A stretch of DNA of 64,000 nucleotides from Dendrolimus kikuchii (taxonomy: Eukaryota; Arthropoda; Insecta; Lepidoptera; Lasiocampidae). The stretch lies in assembly GCA_019925095.2 (NCBI GenBank), contig CM034401.1, forward strand, positions 3,441,838 through 3,505,837, read 5' to 3'. Position numbers and translations under genes: made by a program. Of this stretch, positions 21,561-32,645 are shown piece after piece (positions within the stretch are counted from its first letter, which is position 1; each line of letters opens with the position of its first letter). The notes beneath the pieces are model-generated. The model was given only the letters and a program-made list of their open reading frames with translations. It was not told the origin of the DNA and did no database searches.

Positions 21561-22335
21561 AGTGAAAATATATTTACAAAATCTGCTTGAATAAATTTAA
21601 AAGGCTGTCACCGATAGTTGGTGTGTAAATATGCTGTGAAATTTTCAGTTATTATGTATTTTCGATCAAACATTATTTCTTAATGTCCTGTAACAAAATT
21701 TCATTATATAAACTTACTATAATAATTCTATTTATTACTAACTGAGATTATTAATAAGCTTTATATATAATAATAAGTAGAATAAATTTGTCAAGGGGCC
21801 TCTACGTGTTGGCTTTCTCATGGCCTATAAAGGTCATGGCCATTTTTATGGCCCGTGGTCTTCAAAGACATGCATTAAGTAGAATAAATAAAATGTAATA
21901 TAGTTTAGCTGATACTCTGTAATAGTTTTACAGAGTTGGTGAAAAAATAAAATAAAAAAGCAAGAAAAAGATTTAATAAAATAAAATATCATAAAACCCT
22001 AACAAATCTTCTCAGTTAAGAAGAGGAGACTTAAAAAACAGAAATGTCAAAAACGCTACCCACTCTTTTCCCTTACGGAACACATCAGCGTCCGTGGTCC
22101 GCCACGCACTTGCTTCGTTTTTATATAAAGGTTTCACGGATGTACCACATAATTAGATTGGAGAATAGGATTTTGATTGAAAGAAGGAGGCAACATCAAA
22201 TGGACAAAGATCAAAGTTGAATGACACGGTATTTATTAAAAAGCATTTTTAAGACTAGACCGCTCCGGTCGTGACCGACGTGAATTACTCATCGACGTAT
22301 TCTAATTATATGCGTATGTACGAAAGTTGCATAAT
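21561..22335. other. AT-rich spacer
   Basis: Nothing was recognised here. Confidence 0.4.
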
Positions 22336-22394
22336 GCTGATTTTAGACGGATCAACCAAATTGAATGAATTCGATTGAAAGGCAGATAACTGTA

Positions 22395-22452
22395 CCAGGT
22401 AGGGTAGGGTAGGGTATCTGCCCGTCTGGATGGCTAACCCCCCCCCCCCCCA
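22395..22452 (+). mobile_element. Repeat A scrap next to a poly-C run
   Basis: A ggtagggta triplication followed by tctgcccgtctggatggcta matches the middle of repeat A, and then a run of about 14 C. It is a short truncated piece preceding the longer copy. Confidence 0.5.
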
Positions 22453-22497
22453 GGATTTTAAACACAAATTCAATGTAATAATGTAGCAATGTTTTAT

Positions 22498-22805
22498 CGG
22501 TGAAGGAACGGAGAAAGAATAAAACTTCCTGCGGCCGGGCGGCCTTTCGTAAGAGGCGACAAAACAACCCAAAGCCAGGTGGTAGGTTATTTGCCCGACT
22601 GGATAGCTACGACACCTGGTCTAGAGTATGCAGCCATAACAACCTTGAAATGTATTCCGGCCTTAGTGGCCGGGTTCCAGACTCCCTAAAGAGAGCAGCA
22701 GCACGTTTGTAACGCCTTTGGTGTTGCAAGTATAGGCGATGGTAACCGCTTACCATTAGGTGGGCCCTCTGCCTGTCTGCTGAACTCATGCAATCAAAAT
22801 AAAAA
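22498..22805 (+). mobile_element. Repeat A, full-length copy in the opposite orientation
   Basis: Starts ggtgaaggaacggagaaag and ends aactcatgcaatcaaaataaaaaaa, the reverse of most other copies in the window. Confidence 0.8.
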
Positions 22806-23020
22806 AACTGTAAAGACACGACGCCGCGACGGTAAATGACGCCGACTGATTTATCTGGATCACTTTTATACATTCATCCAAATCGAAAGACAGAAGTGAA
22901 TCGTCTAAGTTGAATGCTGACATTAGAAGGATCAGAACTAAAACACCCGTTAGATGATGAGATATTCTTTTAGTTCTGTGCTTTTCAACCAAATTGATTC
23001 AATTTAGTTGATCGGTTTAG

Positions 23021-23067
23021 TATCAGCAAAAGGACTCGATGAATATCGTCGCGTCCTTTTGCTGATA
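23021..23067. repeat. Perfect 15-bp hairpin
   Basis: tatcagcaaaaggac (23021-23035) and gtccttttgctgata (23053-23067) are exact reverse complements with a 17-nt loop, placed at the right edge of the ttagacgg MITE. Confidence 0.85.
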
Positions 23068-23087
23068 ATAGACGGATTACTAGGTCA

Positions 23088-23435
23088 TGTTATACGGGTC
23101 TGAATGTTTGGCGACTAAAGTGATAGACAGACCACAAAGAAACTCAGCTGAGATGAGAATATTGAGATGGATTTGTGGTGCTATAAGAATGGACTATACA
23201 TAAGAGGGGATCTTTGAAAGTTGTATTCTTGACTGAAGAATTACGAGGAAAAAGACTAACGTGGTATTGATATGTAATGAGGAGGGATGAAAGTCACGTT
23301 ACAGCAAAGAATGTTAAACTGTGTGAAGGAATGGGTGATGATGATGATGGAAGAATGGATTGTGTGAAGGGTGATATGATGATTTGCGGTGTGACAGAGA
23401 ATGTATGTCAGAATAGAGAAGAGTAAAGAGAGACG
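23088..23435 (+). mobile_element. RTE-like LINE fossil (family C), C-terminal region
   Basis: One frame reads YGSECLATKVIDRPQRNSAE, then MRILRWICGAIRMDYT and GIFESCILD with several stops. These match the conserved YGSE..W / MRMLRW.CG blocks ahead of the RTE-type C terminus. It is thoroughly degraded. A fragment from further along the same kind of protein is at 58580-58803. Confidence 0.65.
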
Positions 23436-23599
23436 GATCACTTTGGTTTATACAATCAAATTGAAACACAGAAATGAACAGTCTAAAATCGGCTGAATTT
23501 TTTAATTTGGTTTTCTAGAATCCATTAGTATTGTAATAGAGTGATAGGCTTTCTCTGTTTGATTTCTGTTGAGTGCACATGTGTTTAAATTTAATAAAA

Positions 23600-23850
23600 A
23601 ATTATAACTAAAATTTGCTCGCGACTTTGTCCATATTGGAGAGGTATCAAAGATTATAGTTTGTTAATATTAAATCAAAGGTTATTTTCAGGAGTGTAAA
23701 GGATTTTTTAGTATCAAATACATGAATCCCGGAAATTCCCGTAAAAACTCAAGATAAATAGTGTTACTAAAGGCATACAAACCTACAAGTGTTTTACTAA
23801 AGATTATATCGATCAGTAAAAATTTCGCATCGGAATAAAAAAATACGACC
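23600..23850 (-). mobile_element. Probable decayed Helitron
   Basis: gctcgcgactttgtccatat at the left and gatcagtaaaaatttcgcat at the right look like the reversed 3' and 5' parts of the Helitron at 18922-19265. The ends are not preserved. Confidence 0.4.
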
Positions 23851-25001
23851 TTTTTTATGATTTATTAAATTTTTCTAAAGCTAAAATTCTTATGTGTATT
23901 TCGTTTTATTTAACGTAATAAAGAATTTTACTGGAAATATTTAATCAGCCAAAATTGAAGATAATATACGGAAGGAAAAAATAAATTTAATAAATAATTA
24001 TAACCTTCATTGCATAACATATAAAAAGATCTAAGTAAAATTGTTTATGACTAAACAATTACCACTAAATATATTTTTTAAATACCAAATCGGGTTTAAC
24101 TCGATATTTTAAATTTGTTACTTAGTTTCGTCATGTCGGGGACGATAATATGCGATTAGCAGATGACCATGCGCTTGCGTTCCCATACTCATAAGGCCCT
24201 CACTTTGACCTACACTTTGCACGTAGGGCTATTAAGTCTTTATATTAAGATCCCTTCTGCAATTGATCCTATAATGCTTCAATAGCCTTTCAGAGCCTTT
24301 AATTTATAATCAATCGGCCAAGTGCGTGTCCGACCATGCACAATAAAGAGTTCTATACCGATGATGAACGTGAAATGTAGTTTTTGACTACGGAAGTCAA
24401 AAAAGTTTTTAATAGATAATACTCCACATCGCAAAAACTACTCAACGGGGATCTTTTTGAAATAATATTCTGTGACAGTATTTTTAATATTAGTATTAGT
24501 ATTGTGTTGATTACATTAATTTTTCAAATTGACTTGTATAATTATTGAAGTAATTTTAAGTATGTATATACAATTTGCATGCCTGAGCGGCAAAAACATG
24601 TGAAGAAACCTCATAAGCAACATATCATCTATGTATACATCATATTTTTGAGCAAATAAATGATTGATTGATTGAATATCTAACAATATGATTTTTCCAG
24701 AATTTTCCACTTTATTATTAAAATGTTATAGAGGAACATTTTTAACGAATTTGAAAGTAGATCTGTCCTTATCTTTATGATTTTTTGAGATTTGAATCAC
24801 AATACTTCTTCACAGGACTATACACTAGAAAAAAAATATTCCTCAGTTACATTTATGAGAGCCACCTTTGATTTTCTTTAAAGATTTCGCGACACTATAT
24901 GTAGCGGCATATCAAATTCACTTTACTGCTATTTTTTTAATTCACCAGTTAAGTCTTTAACTAGGAAGTTAATATTAACGAAGTTCCCATGCTATTGCTT
25001 G
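23851..25001. other. AT-rich spacer
   Basis: Nothing was recognised in this ~1.1 kb. Confidence 0.4.
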
Positions 25002-25430
25002 TATATATGTTATAGTTATACATCAAAGCTCTGGCGCTCCTAGGTTTGACTAGTCAAACCTCAGGTCTGACATGACAGTCTCAGTCAAAGTCCAAATAAC
25101 TGACGTTTTTCTGCCGTTGACTAATGATTTCTTGTGGAGAGACTAATTTATACAGTCATTAAACATGTAACAAGTGCAGTACGAGTCGACGTTTGACCGA
25201 GTCTGCCTTTTTGGCTTCTAGGATCGACTAGGTAAAGTCCGAAACAGATTATGTTACGTTCGACATTTGACTAATAAGTTAGGTACTTTTAGGTTTGATT
25301 AAAAATACTTTAGTCAAATGCTTAAATTGAAATTTATTTCGGGTTTTGTCGAAAGGCCTTGATCAAACCTAGGATAATCCAGTCATTCCGGGAAAAGGCT
25401 GTATATCGAACTTTGACTATAACATATATA
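25002..25430. mobile_element. MITE (tatatgttatag family), copy 2
   Basis: The ends tatatatgttatagt and actataacatatata are inverted repeats. Inside, cctaggtttgact, cagtacgagtcgacgtttga and caaacctaggataatccagt match copy 1 at 16359-16706. About 80 bp longer than copy 1 through insertions. An RTE-A copy sits directly against its right end. Confidence 0.8.
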
Positions 25431-25735
25431 TCGTTATATATATGGAAAGAATGCATGATGAAAGAATGACTAAACAGATATACAATGCAAAACTGGATGG
25501 ATGCAGAAGTCGTGGAAGGCCACGACACACCTTCCATGATCATATTGATCGTGTACTAGCGGAGGGTGATGTCAGGAGCCTTAAGAACAGACGAGTGTGC
25601 ATGACAAGAGTTATGAATGTCAAAGAAGCAAGTGAGGTGTGTAAGAATAAGCCTAAATGGCGCTCTGTTGTTCGTGCCTACCCCGCAAGGGATTTGGCGT
25701 GAAATTATGTATGTATGTATGTATATATATCGTTA
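25424..25735 (+). mobile_element. RTE-A LINE copy 7, with 13-bp TSD
   Basis: The direct repeat atatatatcgtta at 25424-25436 and 25723-25735 brackets an insert starting in the GHVERM region and ending in (TATG)n. The target lies at the very edge of the preceding MITE, so this copy is younger than the MITE. Confidence 0.9.
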
Positions 25736-27110
25736 ATGTGAAGTCTACAAACATTAGCAAACAAAGTAGTTATACGTACGATATTAGAAATGGTTACTTT
25801 GTTAAAGTAAATTATGATCGATGTCTTGACAGTTTTTTATCGTATGATAAAATTTGATCACCAACCTTTTGTATATGATTTCATATCTGTGTTTAACATT
25901 TTAATTAATTTAATTTACAGTCTTCGTATATCATCAATCATACAAATGTTATTAAAAGTGCCTTATAATCAATATTAATAATTACTATTTATGTTCTGCA
26001 TAAGACAAAAAATAGTCTAATTGTTGGTTCGTTTAATGAATTGCTATTAATAAATATTACCAAACGTAATACTGCTGGATTGTGAGGACTTATATACACT
26101 ATGCGATTTGTCGTCGATGATTATTTATACATATCAAATTCTAGAGATTATTTGTTCAGGAAAAAATGTAATTATGAACAATTTCTACATGACTACATAA
26201 TTCCATATAGTATTCTTTTCTCGATTTTGGACGGTTTATTATTTAAAACAAATTTAGGCAAACAACGTTATTAAGACTTTCAATTATAATTATCTACATG
26301 TTTAGAGATAAAATAATCCACTCAGGATCATTCGATCATTGTCGTGTATTTATAACTGCCAGAAACTTGTGAATCATTTTATCTATCTATTATTAATGAA
26401 ATTTAATCATAAATTAAATCAATCAAGAGGCTATGATGTCGAAAGTTTTTACATTTGCACACAAGCGACCAATAAAGTTGAAGTGTGTTTGTCATTTCCA
26501 AATATATGCCAAAATATAGGGGTAACCCTTATTATACTTCAATAAAATACCCTTTTTATAATTTTTATGTGTAACTGCCTGAAACTTTGTCTCGGATAGA
26601 TTCCGAAACGGTTCAAAAATATCTTAATGAAAATAGGAATTTGAAATTTTTGTGTATGTTCCATTTCGTTAATTTTTCAAAGCTCGGAGCTTTTTTGAAT
26701 ATAAATTCTAAGCCCCACATAAAAGAAGTGGCGGACCATATAATGAAATAAAATTACTACAGTAATATGAATTACATAGATGTCGCCGACACTCGAGTCG
26801 CGAGCGAACAGTTGCTTAGTGTGAAAAGTTCTCGAATACAAACATAGTTGTATGCTAAACTCTAATTACAAAAGCCACTTGATACGACAATGGAAATCAA
26901 AACATTAGACCGCGAGCATAAATACATACTAGAGGAGCACAATAGCTAAATTTAGCGAAACAATACGGATTGTGTAAGTTAGTTATTGGAGCACACTAAC
27001 AAAATTCTTATGAACCGTGGGAACGATGAATCGGTGAAGATATAGCAAATGTTCCTTAAGCTATGGTATTTAAAACTTAATTCATTCACAATCACATTAT
27101 CTAAATATGT
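25736..27110. other. Unassigned AT-rich DNA
   Basis: No gene or repeat end was recognised in about 1.4 kb. Confidence 0.4.
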
Positions 27111-27245
27111 CGTACAGTGTAATGGCCGCTTCACTTGCCTTATCATCGGTTGAATGTTGACATTACAGATGTGGAGCTTTTGTCAAATTTTGACAGATAG
27201 TAAGCCATATGATATGTCGGCAAGATATAGGAACCGGATTTAAGA
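27111..27245. mobile_element. Possible remnant of the ggccggttcc MITE
   Basis: gcaagatataggaaccgg near 27222-27240 matches the right inverted repeat of the MITE at 55616-55912. No good left partner remains. Confidence 0.4.
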
Positions 27246-27394
27246 TTGTCGCAATTTTTTTATATAAACTTTTCCTTTCTTATACATATGAATCGGCGTA
27301 CGTATTATTCCATGCTCAATGTAGGGTTTTGTAAATATAAAGTCCACTATATTCATTATTTGACTACAAAATCTCATAAACTACATAACATTAT

Positions 27395-27858
27395 TTTTTT
27401 TAATTGCATTAGTTGACGGAAAGCCGTTACCATCGCCTATGGACATTTCCAACACCAAAAGTGCTACAAATCAGCTGCTGCTCTCTTAAGGGAGATTGGA
27501 ACTTGGTCACTAATGCCGAAACACAACTCAAGGTTATATGTTTATTTTATTTTTATTGCAGGAATTCAGCATACAGGCAGACTGCGCACTTGATGGAAAG
27601 CGGTTACCATCGCCTATGGACATTTGCAACACCACAGGTGCTACAAATGCGCTGCTGCTCTCTTAAGGGAGATTGGAACTTGGTCACTAATGCCGGAACA
27701 CAACACAAGGTTGTTATGGCGGCATACTCTAGACCAGGGGTGGTCGCCATCCAGTCGAGCAAATGCCCTACCTGGTGTGGGTTGTTTAGTCGCCTCTTAT
27801 GACAGGCCGCCCGGCCGCAGGAAATTGTATTCTTTCTCCTTTACTGCACGGATAAAAC
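27395..27858 (-). mobile_element. Two repeat A copies in direct succession
   Basis: A partial copy (27395-27535, from the T-rich head to acaactcaaggtta) is followed at once by a nearly full copy (27540-27858, ending ttactgcacggat). The second probably inserted into the first, because the remaining half of the first is missing. Confidence 0.75.
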
Positions 27859-28284
27859 ATTACTACATTATAACATTGAATTTGTGATTAAAGTGGCCAA
27901 TAATAATGAATGGAATTGAGATACAACTTTAAAAAGAAATTCAATGTTATAAACGTTCTTAAAAGCGCCCTAAATTCCTTGAAATCTTCTGTCTGTAATT
28001 CACGAACAATACTATTTATTGCATCAAGAGCAGGTTTCCTTGCAATGCATTTTCTCGCCCAAACACTTGAATTTTCTTCGTCTATTAAATTCCACAATTA
28101 TTAAATTATTTGTCGTAGAAAAGGTTGCAAATCCGTTTATGTTCCTTTTTTTTAAGATCCATCTTGTTGATGCAATGAGTCAAAACTTTTTTTTTTACCA
28201 GGGGAAATCCGCTTGAGGTTAAGCCGCGACAAGAGCAGAACTTTGGGGGGATAGATCGCGACCTAGTGTGGGATTCGCCAGATC
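27859..28284. other. Unassigned DNA
   Basis: Short overlapping open frames occur on both strands (27888-28216), with no recognisable motif. Confidence 0.35.
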
Positions 28285-28338
28285 GGGAGTGGCACTAGCA
28301 TGCTCAGTCAGAACTTGAGCCATGCTATTGCCACTCCC
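28285..28338. repeat. Hairpin with ~22-bp stem
   Basis: gggagtggcactagcatg and catgctattgccactccc pair over nearly their whole length around a short loop containing gtcagaact. The surrounding 28205-28500 is GC-richer than average and could be part of an unassigned element. Confidence 0.7.
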
Positions 28339-28555
28339 CAGTTAGGGATACCCACTAAAACCCCTGGGTAATAATAAGTAAAAACTAAACTAACTCGCCA
28401 TACAAGCAAAATATGTATGAACTCCTGGTCGCCCGCTCAACTTTCTCGGCCTAGTATTATTTTCCTGTCTCACCGCTGTACTAGTTACGTGTGATCAAGG
28501 CAATACGTATCCTTTTTTAACACGAGCGAAGCCACGGCCAATAGCAACTATAAAA

Positions 28556-28760
28556 TAATTCAAATTCAAGTTCAAAAGTTTTTATTCAACATAAGTTCCA
28601 CTGGAGAACACTTTTTAAAGGTCATACAGTTAAAATTTAACTTTTACTTCCTAATCTATGTACACCGCTTCGCAACGTGTTAATGCTGTAAAGGAGAAGA
28701 AGCGGCAAGAAACTCCCCAGCAACACGTCTAGCTAAATATTGTTTTTCTTTATATTTCAT
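28556..28760 (-). mobile_element. LINE 3' region, reverse copy of 13430-13800
   Basis: The left edge ttcaaattcaagttcaaaag, then gttccactggagaacac, ctatgtacaccgcttcgcaa and gaagcggcaagaaactcccc, are in exact reverse order relative to the plus-strand copy. It is a noncoding 5'-truncated tail. Confidence 0.65.
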
Positions 28761-29504
28761 ATTCTATTTATATCTCAAATCCTTTTTTTATAAGATTTGT
28801 ACAGAAGTATGTTACAGAATTACTTTTTGAAGAATTAATGGAGTTGTAGCAAACAATGCATACTCAATAAGACCAAGACAATAAAAGGAAAGAAAAATAA
28901 TGTCATAGTTATAATAATGACATGACGTACGAAAATGTTTTGCTGCAATAATTAACCTTTTACAATCTCTGCAATGTTTTTTTACATTAATGGTTTCTAA
29001 AATAAATTGAAACACTGTTTTATGACTGATAATGTCCTAACTATGAATGCTGGAGGTTCCAGTGCTATTACCGAGTAATTTCGCTATGCCTTACACGAGA
29101 AGTATACTTATTGGATGGTTCCGAAGGTTCTTGTACTTGTGTTAATGGCGCAGACACTTTCCTGTCATGCTGTGATTATAGACCGAAATGAGTTGTTCAT
29201 TAATAGCTAGTATACTGAATGGTTCAATTGAAAAGTGAAATGTACATCAGCGTTGCACGTTCAAAACAAAGTAAACAATAATAAAACCTAGTAAAAAAAA
29301 TCAATGCCTTGTTTTTACAAGATTTTATTTAACTTGCAATGAGAAATTTAAATAATAATATCGTTACTGCCAAAATGTGAACTCGAAAATAAGTTACTTT
29401 GTGTTTACTGCAAATTATGATTTGGTTAGGTTAGTTACATTTTAATGAACAATAAAAAAAATGACGATTTTGATTGATTTAGTAAAAAAAAAACCAAAGA
29501 CATT
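28761..29504. other. AT-rich spacer
   Basis: Nothing was recognised here. Confidence 0.4.
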
Positions 29505-29600
29505 GAAACTAAAATACATTATCTAGCAGATCACTGCCAACGGGGAGCGTGCCCAGAAGGCTGGCTGCATTGCCACGCTGTATGGCAATACTTGCAATGT
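29505..29600 (-). mobile_element. Retroelement 3' fragment, VETLGPWGP family, copy 4
   Basis: attgaaactaaaatacatta, gatcactgccaacgggga and gcccagaaggctggctgc are the same phrases, in the same order, as at 30865-30950. They correspond to the GN..SLLGTLP.GSDL end of the protein plus its tail. Confidence 0.6.
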
Positions 29601-29880
29601 ATGTACCTATGTATAAGTATGTATGTATGTTCGGGTGGAATCTTGCAAGTTAAATTTGACCAACTTCCCGGTTTCCGGTTGACCTGAAATTTTGCACGAA
29701 TATGTATATTGCGTGATAATGGAATAATATGGTACCATGGAGCTGATCTGATGATGGAGTCGGAAGGTGGCCATAGGAACTCCTGTACTAAATATAGACC
29801 CGTCGTGTTTGGGCTCGTTTTACTTGTCTTGGCTAGCACTCTGCTGCTACATGATATCCAGGATATTAAAAGCTTGTATT
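29601..29880. repeat. Unclassified dispersed-type repeat
   Basis: accaacttcccggtttccgg and gagctgatctgatgatggag are wording I associate with common lepidopteran repeats. Only one copy lies in this window, so the ends cannot be set. Confidence 0.35.
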
Positions 29881-30077
29881 TAAAAATCTTTTAAAAAAAG
29901 CTTATTTAAAATTAATGTTGGAGCATTCGTTGTCCTGCTAGGCGTTAGCTGATGTATTGTGTTTACCAAAACATGTATGTACTGCGTTCAAGCTTTGGTT
30001 CAATTTCTAATCAATGAGCAATTGGGTATTTGAATATATTTTTTTTAATAAATGGAAAGATTTTCTTCGGTACTTAA

Positions 30078-30289
30078 AAAGTTATATCAAATTAAAAATA
30101 AATTTTTGGACCCCAAGAACACGAGTGTCGAACAGGCCGAGCGGGTGTGTGACGTCACTATGATAATTTCTCACACACTGCTATGAAGTTGTGATGAGTT
30201 ATTACGAGAAATTATCTCAGTGACGTCGACATGTTTTTGACACTCGAGTACTTCAGGTTAAAAATGTATTTTTAATTTGATATAACTTT
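30078..30289. mobile_element. Foldback MITE, ~212 bp
   Basis: aaagttatatcaaattaaaa is mirrored by ttttaatttgatataacttt. Further in, cgagtgtc pairs with gacactcg, and gtgacgtcac...ataatttctc pairs with gagaaattat...gtgacgtc. Nearly the whole element folds on itself. There is no coding capacity, and no TSD was read with certainty. Confidence 0.7.
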
Positions 30290-30849
30290 CTAATTATAGC
30301 GATAAAAAACCAGTTTCTTATAACACTTTATATGATATTTCCATTTACAAAAAAAAACTAAACTTGAGAGGTGTCAAGGGACACCCGGATGGAACGAAGT
30401 TCCTTTCGATTAATTAGTGAAGGAATTGTAATTGGAATTGAGAGAGAGAGACAGACAGACAGAGAAACATGCGACGCCGCACAGCTTACAATAGCTTACT
30501 ATAGCAAAAAGTGTCGTGACAACTTTTCGTAAGAATTTTTTCCGTCTGGCCCCCTTTCACAACGCGCGATAAGGAACTTCGTTCCAAAAAAAAAAATAGA
30601 TTCAAATACCCAATCAATGTATATATGTAACATAGGAAAGACACGTAAAGGACTCCCCGAATCTTCCAAATGATTACGACGACACAGTTCTTTGTATATA
30701 ATTATGTAATATGCTAATATTATTAAGTCCGATAATTGACTATGATTTAATTTGTGCCATGTAATGTAATTTTTTGTCATTTTGGACTTTTGGGTTATTT
30801 TGGACATTTTGGTCATTTATATTTCGGTTTTTTTGTGTAGGTATTCAGA
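30290..30849. other. AT-rich spacer
   Basis: A minus-strand open frame (30499-30816) has no recognisable features. Nothing else was seen. Confidence 0.4.
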
Positions 30850-31200
30850 TAAAAAAAGACATTGAAACTAAAATACACTATGTAGCAAATCACTGCCAAC
30901 GGGGAGCGTACCCAGGAGGTTGACTGCATTGCCGCGCTGTATGGCAATACTTATTTGTTGTGCGAAATATGACCCAAACTTCTGATTACGGATAGTGTCA
31001 AAGAGTTTCTTAGATATGTTTTTAAAGAAACTCTTTACCGACGGACCCCACGGGCCTAATGTTTCAACCCCAAGCCACACAAATATGTAACCTTTTCCTA
31101 AGGCTCCATATTTGCGACGGTTGATGTCTTCATCTGAAGCGGCGGGATTGCCAGCCCCTGACTCGGTCCAATGGAAGATGTGACTGGGCCAGTGTGTCAA
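30850..31200 (-). mobile_element. Retroelement 3' fragment, VETLGPWGP family, copy 5 (best preserved)
   Basis: About 110 uninterrupted minus-strand codons: HWTESGAGNPAASDEDINRR, KYGALGKGYIFVWLGVETLG, a KSFFKNISKKLFDTIRNQKF block, then SIAIQRGNAVNLLGTLPVG. This is the reference copy for the family. The pattern recalls C-terminal regions of reverse-transcribing elements in invertebrates; the clade is left open. Confidence 0.65.
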
Positions 31201-31217
31201 CATAATAATGTAAATAG

Positions 31218-31540
31218 ATATTTTTTTTTTATTGCAGGAGATCAGCAGACAGGCAGACGGCCCACTTGATGGAAAACGGTTACCATCGCCTATGGACATT
31301 TGCAACACCAAAGTTGCTACAAATGCGCTGCTGCTCTCTTAAGGGAGACTGGAACCTGGTCACTAATGCCGGAATACAACTCAAGGTTGTTATGGCGACA
31401 TACTTTAGACCAGGGGTGGTAGCCATCCAGTCGGGCAAATGCCCTACCACCTGGCTGTGGGTTGTTTAGTCGCCTCTTACGACAGGCCGCCCGGCCGCAG
31501 GAAATTGTATTCTTTCTCCGTTCCTGCACGGATAATTAGA
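31218..31540 (-). mobile_element. Repeat A, full-length copy next to a dac splice donor
   Basis: T11 head with attgcaggagatcagcagac and the intact terminal hairpin tccgttcctgcacgga. The copy ends about 30 bp from the 5' splice site of the dac exon at 31573-31848. Confidence 0.9.
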
Positions 31541-31572
31541 CGAATTATTCAATTTCAGTCAAAGCCACTTAC

Positions 31573-31848
31573 CGTCATCTTCGTCCTTAACATTATGGTC
31601 TTCCTGATCGGACAGCGGCGCGTCGCTTTCGTCGGAGTGCGACCTCGGCGACGCAGCCACTGTGGCTGCTGAGGGCAGCCGTGGGGGTTGCGGCGTCCGG
31701 CGGGAGGCAGCGGAACTCCTGCCACTGGCGGAGCCCTCGCCCCGATCGCCGCCGCGGTCGCGGTCTCTTTCGAAGCGCTCGCGGTCGCGCTCGCCGCCAG
31801 AACCGGACTTGGATAGGTTCAGTACAGGACTGTGTCCAGGTGATGAGC
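31573..31848 (-). CDS. dac: dachshund exon: central Ser/Arg/Asp-rich linker
   Basis: This 276-bp minus-strand exon reads SSPGHSPVLNLSKSG, then a charged GGERDRERFERDRDRGG stretch, an Arg/Pro/Ala linker, and LSDQEDHNVKDEDD. SPVLNLSKSG is the part that identifies dachshund, where it lies between the N-terminal Ski-like DNA-binding domain and the C-terminal coiled coil. The acceptor is acacag ending at 31849 (its pyrimidine tract is weak). The donor is GTAAGT from 31572. The first two bases (GC) complete a Gly codon begun by exon 32646-32716, and the final G completes a Gly with the exon at 16221. Strong G+C bias contrasts with the AT-rich introns. Confidence 0.9.
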
Positions 31849-32045
31849 CTGTGTAGTTTTAAGACTCATTAGATTGTACAAGAGATTTTAGGTGCCAACA
31901 TAACAGCAACTACAATGTCGGATGTAATACTAAAAAATGAAGAAAATTGTGAAAATGTCAGCAATATGATGTCCAAAAAGGCTCGTGACGAAATTGAAAG
32001 AAAAAAATCCCTCTATTCCCCGCTGCAGAGAAGTAATACCTAAAA

Positions 32046-32370
32046 GTATTTTTTTTTTTTTTTTTATTGCATGAGTTCAGCAGACAGGCAGACGGCCCAC
32101 TGGATAGAAAGCGGTTACCATCGCCTATGGACATTTGCAACACCAAAGGTGCTACAAATGCGCTGCTGGTCTCTTAAGGGCCATTGGAACCTGGTCACTA
32201 ATGCCGGAACACAACTCAAAGTTGTTATGGCGACATACTTTAGACCAGGGGTGGTAGCCATCCATTCGGGCAAATGCCCTACCACCTGGCTGTCGGTTGT
32301 TTAGTCGCCTCTTACGACAGGCCGCCCGGCCGCAGGAAATTGTATTCTTTCTCCGTTCCTGCACGGATAA
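32046..32370 (-). mobile_element. Repeat A, full-length copy inside the 797-bp dac intron
   Basis: T17 head and intact terminal hairpin. It makes up about 40% of the intron between the two upstream dac exons. Confidence 0.9.
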
Positions 32371-32645
32371 AATAAATAAAATATACCACTGCAGTGCGAA
32401 GTTAGTAACAAAAAAATAAAAAAAGATAGAAGAGAATTTCTTTACAATACAACGGCGCCTGGCTTAAAGGCCTGGTTGCCAAGATTTAAACATAAAAAAA
32501 AATTTACATCAGGGAGAATCGTTTCCAATAGACAAAAAGTGCTGTTTTCGTCCCTCTGATTAGATAACTCCATGCGTAGTCTCAGAATATGAATAATGAA
32601 AAAATATTATCATGAGAAATGTTAGAATAGATAATTATTAATTAC

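Larger units (their letters stand above)
22336..23027. mobile_element. MITE (ttagacgg family) split by repeat A
   Basis: The left edge gctgattttagacggatcaa and the right edge gatcggtttagtatcagc are inverted partners. Inner blocks (accaaattgaatgaattcga; cttttcaaccaaattgattc) match the intact 167-bp copy at 50686-50852. Repeat A is inserted inside. Confidence 0.65.

Noticed and set aside
31662..31872. Plus-strand frames over the GC-rich 31600-31870 block
   Set aside because: They are antisense to the dac exon, which has matching splice sites and recognisable protein on the minus strand.
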